Source: Paraburkholderia silviterrae | Lineage (GTDB): Bacteria > Pseudomonadota > Gammaproteobacteria > Burkholderiales > Burkholderiaceae | NCBI RefSeq assembly: GCF_004353915.1 | Contig: NZ_SMRP01000005.1 | Location: forward strand, 252,166-316,165 | DNA length: 64,000 nucleotides | Direction: 5' to 3' | Shown here: positions 40,585 to 48,541 of the stretch, one piece after another | How the letters are laid out: every line of letters starts with the position of its first letter | How positions within the stretch are numbered: the stretch's first letter is position 1 | Notes under the pieces: generated by a model | Told to the model about the DNA's origin: nothing | What the model saw: the letters and a program-made list of their open reading frames with translations, nothing else | Database searches by the model: none | Position numbers and translations under genes: made by a program

Positions 40585-41657
40585 ACCGAATCGCTCAATT
40601 GCGTGCCGAGCCCTGGGGTGCCCTGCCCGGTGGCGACACCTGCCGGCTCTACACGCTGCGCAACGCGCAAGGCATGAAAGTGCAGATCAGCGACCTCGGC
40701 GCGACGCTGGTGAGCTGGCATGCACCCGATCGCACGGGACGGCTCGCCGACATCCTGCTGGGCCACGACACGCCCGCCGCTTACTATGCGGCCACGACCT
40801 ACATGGGCGGCCTCGTCGGCCGCTGGGCCAACCGCATTGCCGGTGCGCGCTTCACGCTGGATGGCATCGACTACACGCTCGATCGCAACGAGAACGGCAA
40901 TTTGCTGCATGGCGGCGCGAACGGATTTCACCGCGCGATATGGCAAGCCGGGGACGATCGCGGCACGCTGCTGCTGCGGCTCGATTCGCCCGAGGGAGAT
41001 GGCGGCTTTCCGGGCAACGTGAACGTGCAGGTACGCTACACGCTCGACGACGACGGCACGCTCACGCTCGATTACGAAGCACTCAGCGACGCCCCCACGC
41101 CACTGAACCTGACGAGCCACGGCTATTTCAATCTCAGCGGCGAGCCTGGATCGGACATTCGCGGCCACATCCTGACAATTGACGCCGAGACGTACCTCGA
41201 AGTCGATGCGCAGACGATCCCCGTCGGCGTGGCCAACGTGCGCGGCACTGCCTTCGACTTCCGCCAGGGCGCGCCGCTCGGCGCGCGGCTCGACTGGCCC
41301 CATGCGCAGATCGCGCTAGCGGGCGGCTTCGACCACTGCTACATCCTGCGCGAGGCCGCTCAAGAGGGCCAAACGCCTGCCGTGCGCACCGTGGCGAGTG
41401 TCTACGAGCCCGGCAGCGGGCGCGAGCTCACGGTCGCAACCGACCAGCGCGGCCTGCAGTGCTATACGGGAAATTATCTGGAGGGCCAGCCTGGGCGCCA
41501 CGGCGCGCCATGCGTGCGCCATGGCGCCCTGTGCCTGGAAGCGGGTGGATTCCCGAACCAGATCAACATGGATGCACCGGAATGCAATGAAGTGGTGTTG
41601 CGCCCCGGCGGCAGTTACCGCCAGGTCACGCAGTACAGGCTAACTGTGCGCGCCTGA
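40581..41657 (+). CDS. galM: Aldose 1-epimerase (galactose mutarotase family)
   Basis: GalM interconverts alpha and beta anomers of aldoses such as xylose, arabinose or galactose. The 358-residue beta-sandwich protein has GGLVGRWANRIAGARF and NLLHGGANGFHRAIW near the sugar site, the catalytic His in NLTSHGYFNLSG, and the catalytic Glu in CLEAGGFPNQINMD. Its ATG overlaps the xylR stop by four bases (ATGA), which ties it to the pentose locus and would make its translation depend on ribosomes that read the frameshifted xylR. Confidence 0.93.
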   Translation: MNRIAQLRAEPWGALPGGDTCRLYTLRNAQGMKVQISDLGATLVSWHAPDRTGRLADILLGHDTPAAYYAATTYMGGLVGRWANRIAGARFTLDGIDYTLDRNENGNLLHGGANGFHRAIWQAGDDRGTLLLRLDSPEGDGGFPGNVNVQVRYTLDDDGTLTLDYEALSDAPTPLNLTSHGYFNLSGEPGSDIRGHILTIDAETYLEVDAQTIPVGVANVRGTAFDFRQGAPLGARLDWPHAQIALAGGFDHCYILREAAQEGQTPAVRTVASVYEPGSGRELTVATDQRGLQCYTGNYLEGQPGRHGAPCVRHGALCLEAGGFPNQINMDAPECNEVVLRPGGSYRQVTQYRLTVRA

Positions 41658-41737
41658 AGCAGAGTGCAGGCGCGGGCCCGACATGAACATCAGGCGCCGG
41701 CCTGCACCAAAGTGCCGGAAGGCCTCAGGAAAAGGCC

Positions 41738-42598
41738 TCAGGAAACCTTGTCGTACTGGTAGACGCCACGGCCGGTCTTGCGGCCGAGCTGCCCCGCCGC
41801 CACCATCTCGCGCAACAGCGGGCACGCGCGATACTTCGAGTCGCCGAAGTCCTTCAGGAACACGTCCATCACCGAGAGACACACGTCGAGGCCGATCAGG
41901 TCCGCGAGCGCGAGCGGCCCGATCGGATGATTCGCGCCAAGCTTCATGCCGGCATCGATTTCCTCGGCGCTCGCGACACCTTCGGCGAGCACGAAGAACG
42001 CCTCGTTGATCATCGGCACGAGAATGCGGTTCACGACGAAGCCCGGCGAGTTCTTCACCGCGATGGGCGTCTTCTCGAGGCGCTGCGCGAGCTCGCGCAC
42101 GGCATCGGCCACGGCCGGGCGCGTCTGCAGGCCACGAATGACCTCGACGAGCGGCATCATCGGCACCGGGTTGAAGAAGTGCATGCCGATGAAGCGCGAC
42201 GGGTCGGCCAGCGTCGTCGCGAGCGTCGTGATCGAAATGGACGAGGTGTTCGACGCGATGATCGCGTCGGGACGCGCGGCGGCTTCGATCTGCTTGAGGA
42301 TGCGCGTCTTGAGCTCGCCGTTCTCCGTGGCCGCTTCGATCACGAGGTCGGCACTGCCAAGGCGCTGGTAGTCGGTACTGGTCTCGATGCGCGCGAGCGC
42401 CGCATCGCGTGCGGCCGCATCGAGCTTGCCCTTCGAAACCAGCCGCTCGAGGCTGTGCGTGAGCGTCGCCACCCCTCTCGCGAGCGCCGCGTCCGTCACG
42501 TCGATCATCACTGCCTTCAATCCCGCCACGGCCACCGCCTGCGCGATGCCGTTGCCCATGGTGCCCGCTCCCACAATCCCAACCGTCTCGATTGCCAT
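41738..42598 (-). CDS. 3-hydroxybutyryl-CoA dehydrogenase
   Basis: A 286-residue NAD(P)-dependent dehydrogenase of short 3-hydroxyacyl-CoAs, used in butanoate, PHB and phenylacetate metabolism (Hbd/PaaH type). The Rossmann motif GIVGAGTMGNGIAQ starts at residue 7; the catalytic His-Glu pair is in FIGMHFFNPVPMMPLVEVI; the C-terminal helical dimer domain starts near 190 with NSPGFVVNRILVPMINEAF and ends GRKTGRGVYQYD. Length fits stand-alone members. It is transcribed alone. Confidence 0.94.
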   Translation of the reverse strand: MAIETVGIVGAGTMGNGIAQAVAVAGLKAVMIDVTDAALARGVATLTHSLERLVSKGKLDAAARDAALARIETSTDYQRLGSADLVIEAATENGELKTRILKQIEAAARPDAIIASNTSSISITTLATTLADPSRFIGMHFFNPVPMMPLVEVIRGLQTRPAVADAVRELAQRLEKTPIAVKNSPGFVVNRILVPMINEAFFVLAEGVASAEEIDAGMKLGANHPIGPLALADLIGLDVCLSVMDVFLKDFGDSKYRACPLLREMVAAGQLGRKTGRGVYQYDKVS

Positions 42599-42803
42599 GC
42601 CTGCTCCTCACTTTTTTGTCTGCGACGCCGGTGCATCGCTGATGGAAAAAAATCGGCCATGCAGCGCGTGGTGCACTGCATCATGAACCGATAGTGTAAC
42701 GGGTTGTGAGGGAGGATCGGAATCGGCGCGACGGGGGGGCACAATCGTGCCGCCCGCCCACCCGCTGCGGACAAGTGCGTAACAGCCGCGCGCTGAACGC
42801 GAC

Positions 42804-43370
42804 TCAGAAGTTGTACTGAAAGTAGATTTCGCTGAAGTTCAGGCCGGGGTTAGGCGTCTTGATGTCGGCGTTCGAGATGTGCTGAAAGCGAAAGCCCGCC
42901 TGATAGTTCTGGTGCTCGCCGAACTGCGCGCCCACGCCCACCATGTCCGCGAACTGGAATGCCGACGACAAGGTGCGGTCACCCGTGAGCCGCACGTGCG
43001 AAAGCAGCCGCACGCCCACGCCTGCCTCGAAGTACGGCCTGACCCACCCACTGTCCTTGATGATGCGGAACACCGGGGTCACGCCGAATTCCCAGATGTT
43101 CGGGTGCGAGGCGCCCTTTTCCGTCAAGTCCCAATAGGCGACGTGCCCCTCGCCTACCAGGGTGAAATGAAAACCCGCGAAATGCCACCACTGAAGCCCC
43201 GGATCCCAGACCAAGCCGAGGTCGAGCTTCTTCACGCCATAGTCCGCGACACCCGGCGCCAACTGGATGCCGAATTGGTCCGCGTGCGCTCCTGCTGCTC
43301 CCAAGGCCAGGAGGGCCGCGCATGCGCCACGCGCCATCCGGGCCTGCCAACCCAATTTTCTTTCTGTCAT
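42804..43370 (-). CDS. Lipid A 3-O-deacylase PagL family
   Basis: PagL is an outer-membrane beta-barrel that removes the 3-linked acyl chain of lipid A. The 188-residue product has a signal peptide cleaved after AHA (about residue 30), alternating beta-strands with aromatic girdles, and the catalytic segment FQHISNADIKTPNPG with the His-Ser pair; the protein ends in a typical YFQYNF barrel signature. ATG 43370 follows GGGGATATTC; an upstream in-frame ATG at 43400 is less likely. Deacylation alters immune recognition and polymyxin resistance in other species. Confidence 0.85.
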   Translation of the reverse strand: MTERKLGWQARMARGACAALLALGAAGAHADQFGIQLAPGVADYGVKKLDLGLVWDPGLQWWHFAGFHFTLVGEGHVAYWDLTEKGASHPNIWEFGVTPVFRIIKDSGWVRPYFEAGVGVRLLSHVRLTGDRTLSSAFQFADMVGVGAQFGEHQNYQAGFRFQHISNADIKTPNPGLNFSEIYFQYNF

Positions 43371-44016
43371 GAATATCCCCGGAAACGAACGACACTTCAC
43401 GACTCGATTTTGAACGGCCTGCTTTTCTTCACGGCCCTCACAGCCGGCCTATGTTGCCTCACTCCTTTCGGAGACAAATGCCACTGAAAGCAGTCCGCTG
43501 CGATCCACCGTTTGCAAATGTATTGCGCACTGCGCTGCCAAGTGTAATCGCCAATTCGTCAGTTCGCTCATAGCAGGGCCTCAACGCGCGCTGGCCATTC
43601 ACAGATACCTGACTCAATGCTTTCAAGACGATACGCAATACCTTCAATCAGAATAAATGACGCTTTAGCTGGTAGCTTTTACCTCATATCAAAGCACGGG
43701 TTCTCTCGCTTTTAACGGCACAACCGTGCCAAATCGACTTGATTGGCATTGATTGTTTTTTCCGCTAATCAGATTAAAGCGTCCGTGCGCTCGAGCACGC
43801 GACGCTGCAGAACCTTCTTCCATACGAATCACGCTGGCCCACGAGCATCGCTCATCAGCGTCTTCCCTGGCGCACTGCGCGCTGTACCCAAAATGAGGAC
43901 AAACAGCACCAACGCGCCTCGCATAATCCGCGGGATGCGCGCTCGGCGACATCGACAAAAAGAGACCATCACCGGCGCGCGCATGCCCAGATAGCCCGGT
44001 GCTTAGGAGGAGACCC
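43371..44016. other. AT-richer intergenic region between pagL and an MFS gene
   Basis: About 645 bases. Bases 43480-43800 look clearly less GC-rich than the neighbours. A short minus-strand frame (43459-43647) lacks a ribosome site and starts at TTG, so I do not call it. I recognise no RNA family. Confidence 0.45.
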
Positions 44017-45468
44017 ATGAGCCCAACCCAACCGCGCAACGCCACGTGCCCGCCGCCAATATCTGCTGCTGCGTCTTCTGGCGATGCCACGCTCGCACAG
44101 GGTCCCGCGCGGAACTCGAGCAACGCACGCGCAAGCGCCGACGCGGTCACGCGCAAGGTATCGCGCCATCTGCTCGGCTTCCTGTTCCTGCTGTTCGTCG
44201 TGTCGTTCCTCGACCGCATCAATATCGGCTTTGCCGGGCTCACGATGATGAAGGACCTCGGCCTGACGAGCACGCAGTTCGGCTTCGCCACCACGCTTTT
44301 CTATCTCGCCTATATCGCGTGCGGCATTCCCAGCAACCTCGCGCTGGCCCGCTTCGGCGCACGCCGCTGGATCGCGTTCATCATGATCGCGTGGGGGCTC
44401 GCCTCCACCGCGACGATGTTCGCCACCGACGCGAGGACCTTGTACGGACTACGCATGCTGGTAGGCGTGACCGAAGCGGGCTTTCTGCCCGGCATGCTGC
44501 TCTATCTCACGTGCTGGTTTCCGCCCGCGTGGCGCGCCCGCGCCAACGCGCTCTTCATGATCGCCATGCCCGTGACCGCGGCGTTCGGCTCGGCCGTATC
44601 CGGGTTCGTCCTGCGGCTCGACGGCCACCTCGGGCTCGCCGGCTGGCAGTGGCTCTTTCTGCTCGAAGGGCTGCCCGCCGCCCTGCTCGGCTGCGTCGCG
44701 TTTTGCTATCTCGACGACGCTCCCGCCGCCGCGCGCTGGCTCAGCCCCGCGGAAAAGCGCACGCTCGAAGCCGAGCTCGCAAGCGCATCCGCCACGCGAG
44801 AAGCACACAGCGAACAGACCGGCCTCTGGCAGCAAATCAGATCGCCCCTCGTGATTCGCTTTGCGGCGGCCTATTTCTGCCTCGTCAACACGCTTGCCAT
44901 GGTTGCCGTATGGGCGCCGCTCATCGTCAAGAGCTTCAGCGCGGGCGCGAGCAACGTAACAATCGGCCTGATCGCAACGATTCCGCAGATCGCCACCATC
45001 GTCGCGATGATCGTCTGGGGACGCAGCTCGGACCGCCGCCAGGAGCGCAAGTGGCACCTCATCGCGCCGATGCTCCTCGCCGCGCTCGGCTGCCTGCTCT
45101 GCGCGAGCAGCGGCGCGCCGCTCGTTCAGTTGCTCTGCGTGTGCCTCGCTTCGGCGGGCTCGTACACGGCCATGTCGATCTTCTGGACTACGCCCGATCA
45201 GGCGTTCTCGCCCGCCGCGCGCGCAGTCGGCCTCGCCGTCATCAATGCGATCGGCAATCTGAGTTCGGCTGCGAACCCGCTCGTGGTGGGGTGGCTCAAG
45301 GACATGACGCACAGCTACGCTGCAGGACTCGGCTACTCTGCAGCGCTGCTCGTGATTGGGACGCTGATCGTTGTGCGGCTGCCCGGCGGACCGAAAAGCG
45401 CACGCCATGACGCGCATGACGTCGAAGCCGCCGATGACGCCGATGACGCGACGCGCGCGGCGGCCTGA
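44017..45468 (+). CDS. MFS transporter, anion:cation symporter (ACS) type
   Basis: A 483-residue inner-membrane symporter of the ACS/phthalate-permease branch, which imports organic anions such as galactonate, tartrate or aromatic acids. Typical stretches are FLDRINIGFAGLTMMKDLGL in TM1-2, GIPSNLALARFGARRWIAF in loop 2-3, and GVTEAGFLPGMLLYLTCWFP in TM4. AGGAGG precedes ATG 44017 at a good distance. The N-terminus (about 50 residues) and the Asp/Ala-rich C-terminal tail are longer than usual. No catabolic genes adjoin it, so the substrate is open. Confidence 0.88.
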   Translation: MSPTQPRNATCPPPISAAASSGDATLAQGPARNSSNARASADAVTRKVSRHLLGFLFLLFVVSFLDRINIGFAGLTMMKDLGLTSTQFGFATTLFYLAYIACGIPSNLALARFGARRWIAFIMIAWGLASTATMFATDARTLYGLRMLVGVTEAGFLPGMLLYLTCWFPPAWRARANALFMIAMPVTAAFGSAVSGFVLRLDGHLGLAGWQWLFLLEGLPAALLGCVAFCYLDDAPAAARWLSPAEKRTLEAELASASATREAHSEQTGLWQQIRSPLVIRFAAAYFCLVNTLAMVAVWAPLIVKSFSAGASNVTIGLIATIPQIATIVAMIVWGRSSDRRQERKWHLIAPMLLAALGCLLCASSGAPLVQLLCVCLASAGSYTAMSIFWTTPDQAFSPAARAVGLAVINAIGNLSSAANPLVVGWLKDMTHSYAAGLGYSAALLVIGTLIVVRLPGGPKSARHDAHDVEAADDADDATRAAA

Positions 45469-45532
45469 AGCCCGGCATGCCTGACGCCCGTGGCACAGCC
45501 GAGTGCGCGAGACGTCGCATTGCACGACGCCA

Positions 45533-45567
45533 GATCGTTGTGCACACATCGAATGTACGCACAACGA
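45533..45567. other. 10-bp inverted repeat between convergent genes
   Basis: ATCGTTGTGC (45533-45542) and GCACAACGAT (45558-45567) are perfect complements around a 15-base spacer. There is no T-tract. It may act as a weak terminator or protein site between the genes ending at 45468 and 45596. Confidence 0.6.
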
Positions 45568-45595
45568 TCCAATTGCAGCATTACGTGGAACGTCC

Positions 45596-46534
45596 CTATT
45601 GCTTGGCGCCCGCGCGCTCCTGACGTGCGCCCAAACCCGGCAGACGCTTGATGAAGCCGGTCGCGAGCGACGTGCCCACGAGAATCGCAGCGCACGCCTC
45701 GATCATGCCGGCCGATACGTGCTCGCGAAGAAACAGCGCGCCCCAGAGGATGCCGAAGATCGGAATCACGAATGTCACGGTGATCGTGCGCGCGGGCCCG
45801 ATTGCGGCGATCAGGCGGAAGAACAGCAGATACGCGACGCCCGTGCACGCGATGCCGAGGCAGAGCGCCGCGCCCCACGCATGCAGGGAGACGGCGGCAT
45901 GCGGCCACGTGACGAGCGCGATCGGTGCCAGCACGACGGTCGCGGCTGTCATGGTGCCGGCGGCCACCGTGAGCGGATCGACGCCGGTCAGATGCCGCTT
46001 CGTGAAACTCGCCGCGACGCCGTAAAGGGCCGCCGCACAGAGCGCCGCCCCGGCTGCGAGCAAGGTGGCCGAGGTGCTCGCGCCGTCGCCGGCGCGCGTG
46101 GCGATCTGATCCCAGACCAGCGCGAGCACACCCGCGAAGCCGATCGCGAGGCCGGCGATGCGCAGGCCGCTCAGCCGGTCCTTGAGCCACAGGTACGCGA
46201 CCATCGCGCCGAACAACGGCGTGGTCGCGTTGATCACCGAGGTCACGCCTGCGGAGAGTGTCAGCTCGGCCCACGCGAAGAGGCAGAACGGCGCGGCCGA
46301 ATTGAGGATGCCGACCACGAAGAGCGGCCACGCGTGCTCGCGCAAGGCGCCGAGCGCCTCGCGAGGCGAGCGCCTCGAGAACAGCACGAGCAGCAGGAAC
46401 AGCGCGCCGATGCCGACACGCAGCGCCATCAGCGGCGCCACGCCCAGATCGGTCACCCCAACACGGATAAAGAGGAACGACCCGCCCCACAGGGCGGCGA
46501 GAAAGACGAGTTGAGCGAGTTCGATCGGATTCAT
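45596..46534 (-). CDS. EamA/DMT-family transporter
   Basis: A 312-residue ten-helix permease with two EamA repeats: LAQLVFLAALWGGSFLFIRVGV at the N-terminus, and LLAAGAALCAAALYGVAASFTKRHL in the second half; the end motif TFVIPIFGILWGALFLREHVSAGM is present. ATG 46534 gives the usual short N-terminus; the frame extends to 46684 without a better start. Homologues export amino acids, sugars or drugs; the substrate here is unknown. It converges with the ACS transporter. Confidence 0.85.
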   Translation of the reverse strand: MNPIELAQLVFLAALWGGSFLFIRVGVTDLGVAPLMALRVGIGALFLLLVLFSRRSPREALGALREHAWPLFVVGILNSAAPFCLFAWAELTLSAGVTSVINATTPLFGAMVAYLWLKDRLSGLRIAGLAIGFAGVLALVWDQIATRAGDGASTSATLLAAGAALCAAALYGVAASFTKRHLTGVDPLTVAAGTMTAATVVLAPIALVTWPHAAVSLHAWGAALCLGIACTGVAYLLFFRLIAAIGPARTITVTFVIPIFGILWGALFLREHVSAGMIEACAAILVGTSLATGFIKRLPGLGARQERAGAKQ

Positions 46535-46901
46535 GGAAGTGGCGCTGGCTGTGTGGCCCGTTGGCGTCCGGTGGCCGTATCCGGAAAGTACAGAACGAAA
46601 GTTCAAGCACGGAAGGTACAGCACCGGCGGATAAGCGCTAATCGTACTGTGCGCGGCGCAACCCTCATAACGAATGATTCTCATCGATATGTGAGAAAAA
46701 TTAACACCGAATCTTGCTCACTCATTCCCGGCCGGTGGACACAAACGCTTTGAATTGAAGGACTTAACACAGTCCGCAGCAACTCGGGCGCTGCGTGCAC
46801 GAAGTCACATAGCAGCGCAACGCGTCGGCGTAGACTGGAACGTCGGCGCGAGACGTCGGCCCGCGCTCGCCGCCGGCCTTCCCATCGACAGGAGAGATCG
46901 A
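46535..46901. other. Divergent intergenic region upstream of an exported-protein gene
   Basis: About 365 bases that should hold the promoters for the DMT gene and the 122-residue exported protein. I see no clear consensus elements. Confidence 0.4.
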
Positions 46902-47270
46902 ATGAAGACCTTGTTTGCCGTCCTGCTCTTGATCCCCGCCGCGGCTGCGCTTGCGCAAGGCGCGGCCTTCCCCGACGGCGCCACCACGCCCAGTGCCGCC
47001 GACATTCAGCAACGCCTCACCGGCAAGGTATTCGACATCAAGATTGGTGACGGCAGCATGTGGCACGTCCAGTACGGCGAAGGCGGCAGCTACGATTTCA
47101 AGTCGAGCAAGGGATTCGCCGATCACGGCGACTGGAAGGCGGAGGACGGCAAGATCTGCAGCAAGGGCAGCAAGATGCCGTACTCGTGCAACGACGTGCG
47201 CATGAAGGGCACCGATATGTATCTGAAGCGCGATAACGGCGAAGTCGTGCAGTTCGTCGATTCACAGTGA
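46902..47270 (+). CDS. Exported protein of unknown function
   Basis: A 122-residue periplasmic or secreted protein. The signal peptide MKTLFAVLLLIPAAAALA is cleaved before QG. The mature part has a compact beta-rich look, with LTGKVFDIKIGDGSMWHVQYGEGGSYDF, GDWKAEDGKICSKGSKMPYSC (two cysteines likely disulfide-linked) and VRMKGTDMYLKRDNGEVVQF. This pattern of small lipocalin-like strands resembles DUF995-like proteins, but I cannot assign it. ACAGGAGAG lies 8 bases before the ATG and a terminator follows. Confidence 0.75.
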   Translation: MKTLFAVLLLIPAAAALAQGAAFPDGATTPSAADIQQRLTGKVFDIKIGDGSMWHVQYGEGGSYDFKSSKGFADHGDWKAEDGKICSKGSKMPYSCNDVRMKGTDMYLKRDNGEVVQFVDSQ

Positions 47271-47316
47271 GCACGTGCCCGTGCTGTTGATCCACGCGCG
47301 GTTCACGATGCCAAAG

Positions 47317-47352
47317 AAAAAGGCCTTACGGTTTGCACCGTAAGGCCTTTTT
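47317..47352. terminator. Bidirectional terminator
   Basis: A 16-bp perfect stem (AAAAAGGCCTTACGGT and its complement) with a four-base loop lies between the exported-protein gene and tRNA-Pro, ending both. Confidence 0.92.
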
Positions 47353-47358
47353 GACTTC

Positions 47359-47435
<77 letters not shown>

Positions 47436-47517
47436 AGAGCTAGAAAGTATAACAGACCCTTTCTCTAATTAGAACCACCCGAATCGCAATTCGTCACAAA
47501 GATTGTTTGAGGGATCT

Positions 47518-47916
47518 TCACTGCCCGAGCAGGTCGATCACATGCAGCAACTCCTTGCGCAACTGATCGACGTCAACCAGCGCCATATTGCCCTGCGCAG
47601 CGGGCATCTCACCCGCCTCGCCCGGCGCCGCTTCATGAGCCACCGCACCCGGCGAATCGAGCCGGTTGCGCGCGCCGTTGATCGTGAACCCCTGCTCGTA
47701 GAGCAGTTCACGAATACGCCGGATCAGCAGGACTTCGTGATGCTGATAGTAGCGGCGGTTGCCGCGCCGCTTGACGGGCTTCAACTGCGTGAACTCCTGC
47801 TCCCAATACCGCAGCACATGGGGCTTCACGCCGCACAGCTCGCTCACTTCGCCAATCGTGAAGTAGCGCTTGGCGGGGATGGGGGGCAAGACGACCTTTT
47901 CGATTGTCGATGTCAT
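47518..47916 (-). CDS. MerR-family transcriptional regulator
   Basis: A 132-residue MerR-like protein in the conserved slot after ihfA. The winged helix-turn-helix (KRYFTIGEVSELCGVKPHVLRYWEQEF and RRYYQHHEVLLIRRIRELLYEQGFTINGARNRL) fills residues 15-85; the C-terminus is short and lacks metal-binding cysteines, so no metal sensing is expected. Start chosen at MTSTIEK; the frame extends 10 codons upstream. The target genes are unknown. Confidence 0.9.
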   Translation of the reverse strand: MTSTIEKVVLPPIPAKRYFTIGEVSELCGVKPHVLRYWEQEFTQLKPVKRRGNRRYYQHHEVLLIRRIRELLYEQGFTINGARNRLDSPGAVAHEAAPGEAGEMPAAQGNMALVDVDQLRKELLHVIDLLGQ

Positions 47917-48049
47917 CGCCGGGTTGCCGTCGTGGTGGTTGCGCAATGTGGCGTCGCCGCCTGGGTCAGTTGTTTCCAGTCACGCCCGCTGCATGCTCAC
48001 CCGTGCGGGCCGCGCGGGTCATCCCGCGCATGATGCCTTGATCGACGAA

Positions 48050-48460
48050 TCAGCGCGTGAAGCTTGCCTCTGCGCCGCTCTCGACTAGTGCCTTGAGCTT
48101 CTGGCTCGCGTGGAACGTCACCACGCGTCGCGCTGCAATGGGGATCGCCTCCCCGGTCTTCGGGTTGCGGCCAGGCCGTTGCGGCTTGTCGCGCAACTGG
48201 AAATTGCCGAAGCCCGAGAGCTTCACGCTGTCGCCGCTTTCGAGCGCGTCGCGAATCACTTCGAAGAACGCTTCGACCATGTCCTTGGCCTCGCGCTTGT
48301 TGAGCCCGACGTTGTCGAACAGCAGTTCCGCGAGCTCGGCTTTGGTCAGCGTGGGCGTGTCGTTCGTGGCGCTTGCCGACGAGGCAGGGATGTCGCGAAT
48401 CATGGCGCTACGCTGTGCCGCAAGAAGGGCTTCGAAATCACTCGAGTTCATTTCGTTCAT
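48050..48460 (-). CDS. ihfA: Integration host factor alpha subunit
   Basis: IHF alpha pairs with IHF beta to bend DNA sharply. The 136-residue product has the full core ([36 protein letters not shown], then [38 protein letters not shown]) with the intercalating Pro in the NPKTG arm. Compared with about 99 residues in E. coli it carries an N-terminal extension of about 37 residues, as in other Burkholderia. It follows pheT by 81 bp, as in many proteobacteria. Confidence 0.96.
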   Translation of the reverse strand: MNEMNSSDFEALLAAQRSAMIRDIPASSASATNDTPTLTKAELAELLFDNVGLNKREAKDMVEAFFEVIRDALESGDSVKLSGFGNFQLRDKPQRPGRNPKTGEAIPIAARRVVTFHASQKLKALVESGAEASFTR

Positions 48461-48541
48461 CTATCTATGAAATGGCGCGCTTCCGGTTCTCGGGACTGCA
48501 CGAACCGGAAGCCTATGTCGGTAGGAGATGAGCCGTGGAGC

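Noticed and set aside
43459..43647. 62-codon minus-strand frame in the AT-richer patch
   Set aside because: TTG start, no Shine-Dalgarno, no recognised family.
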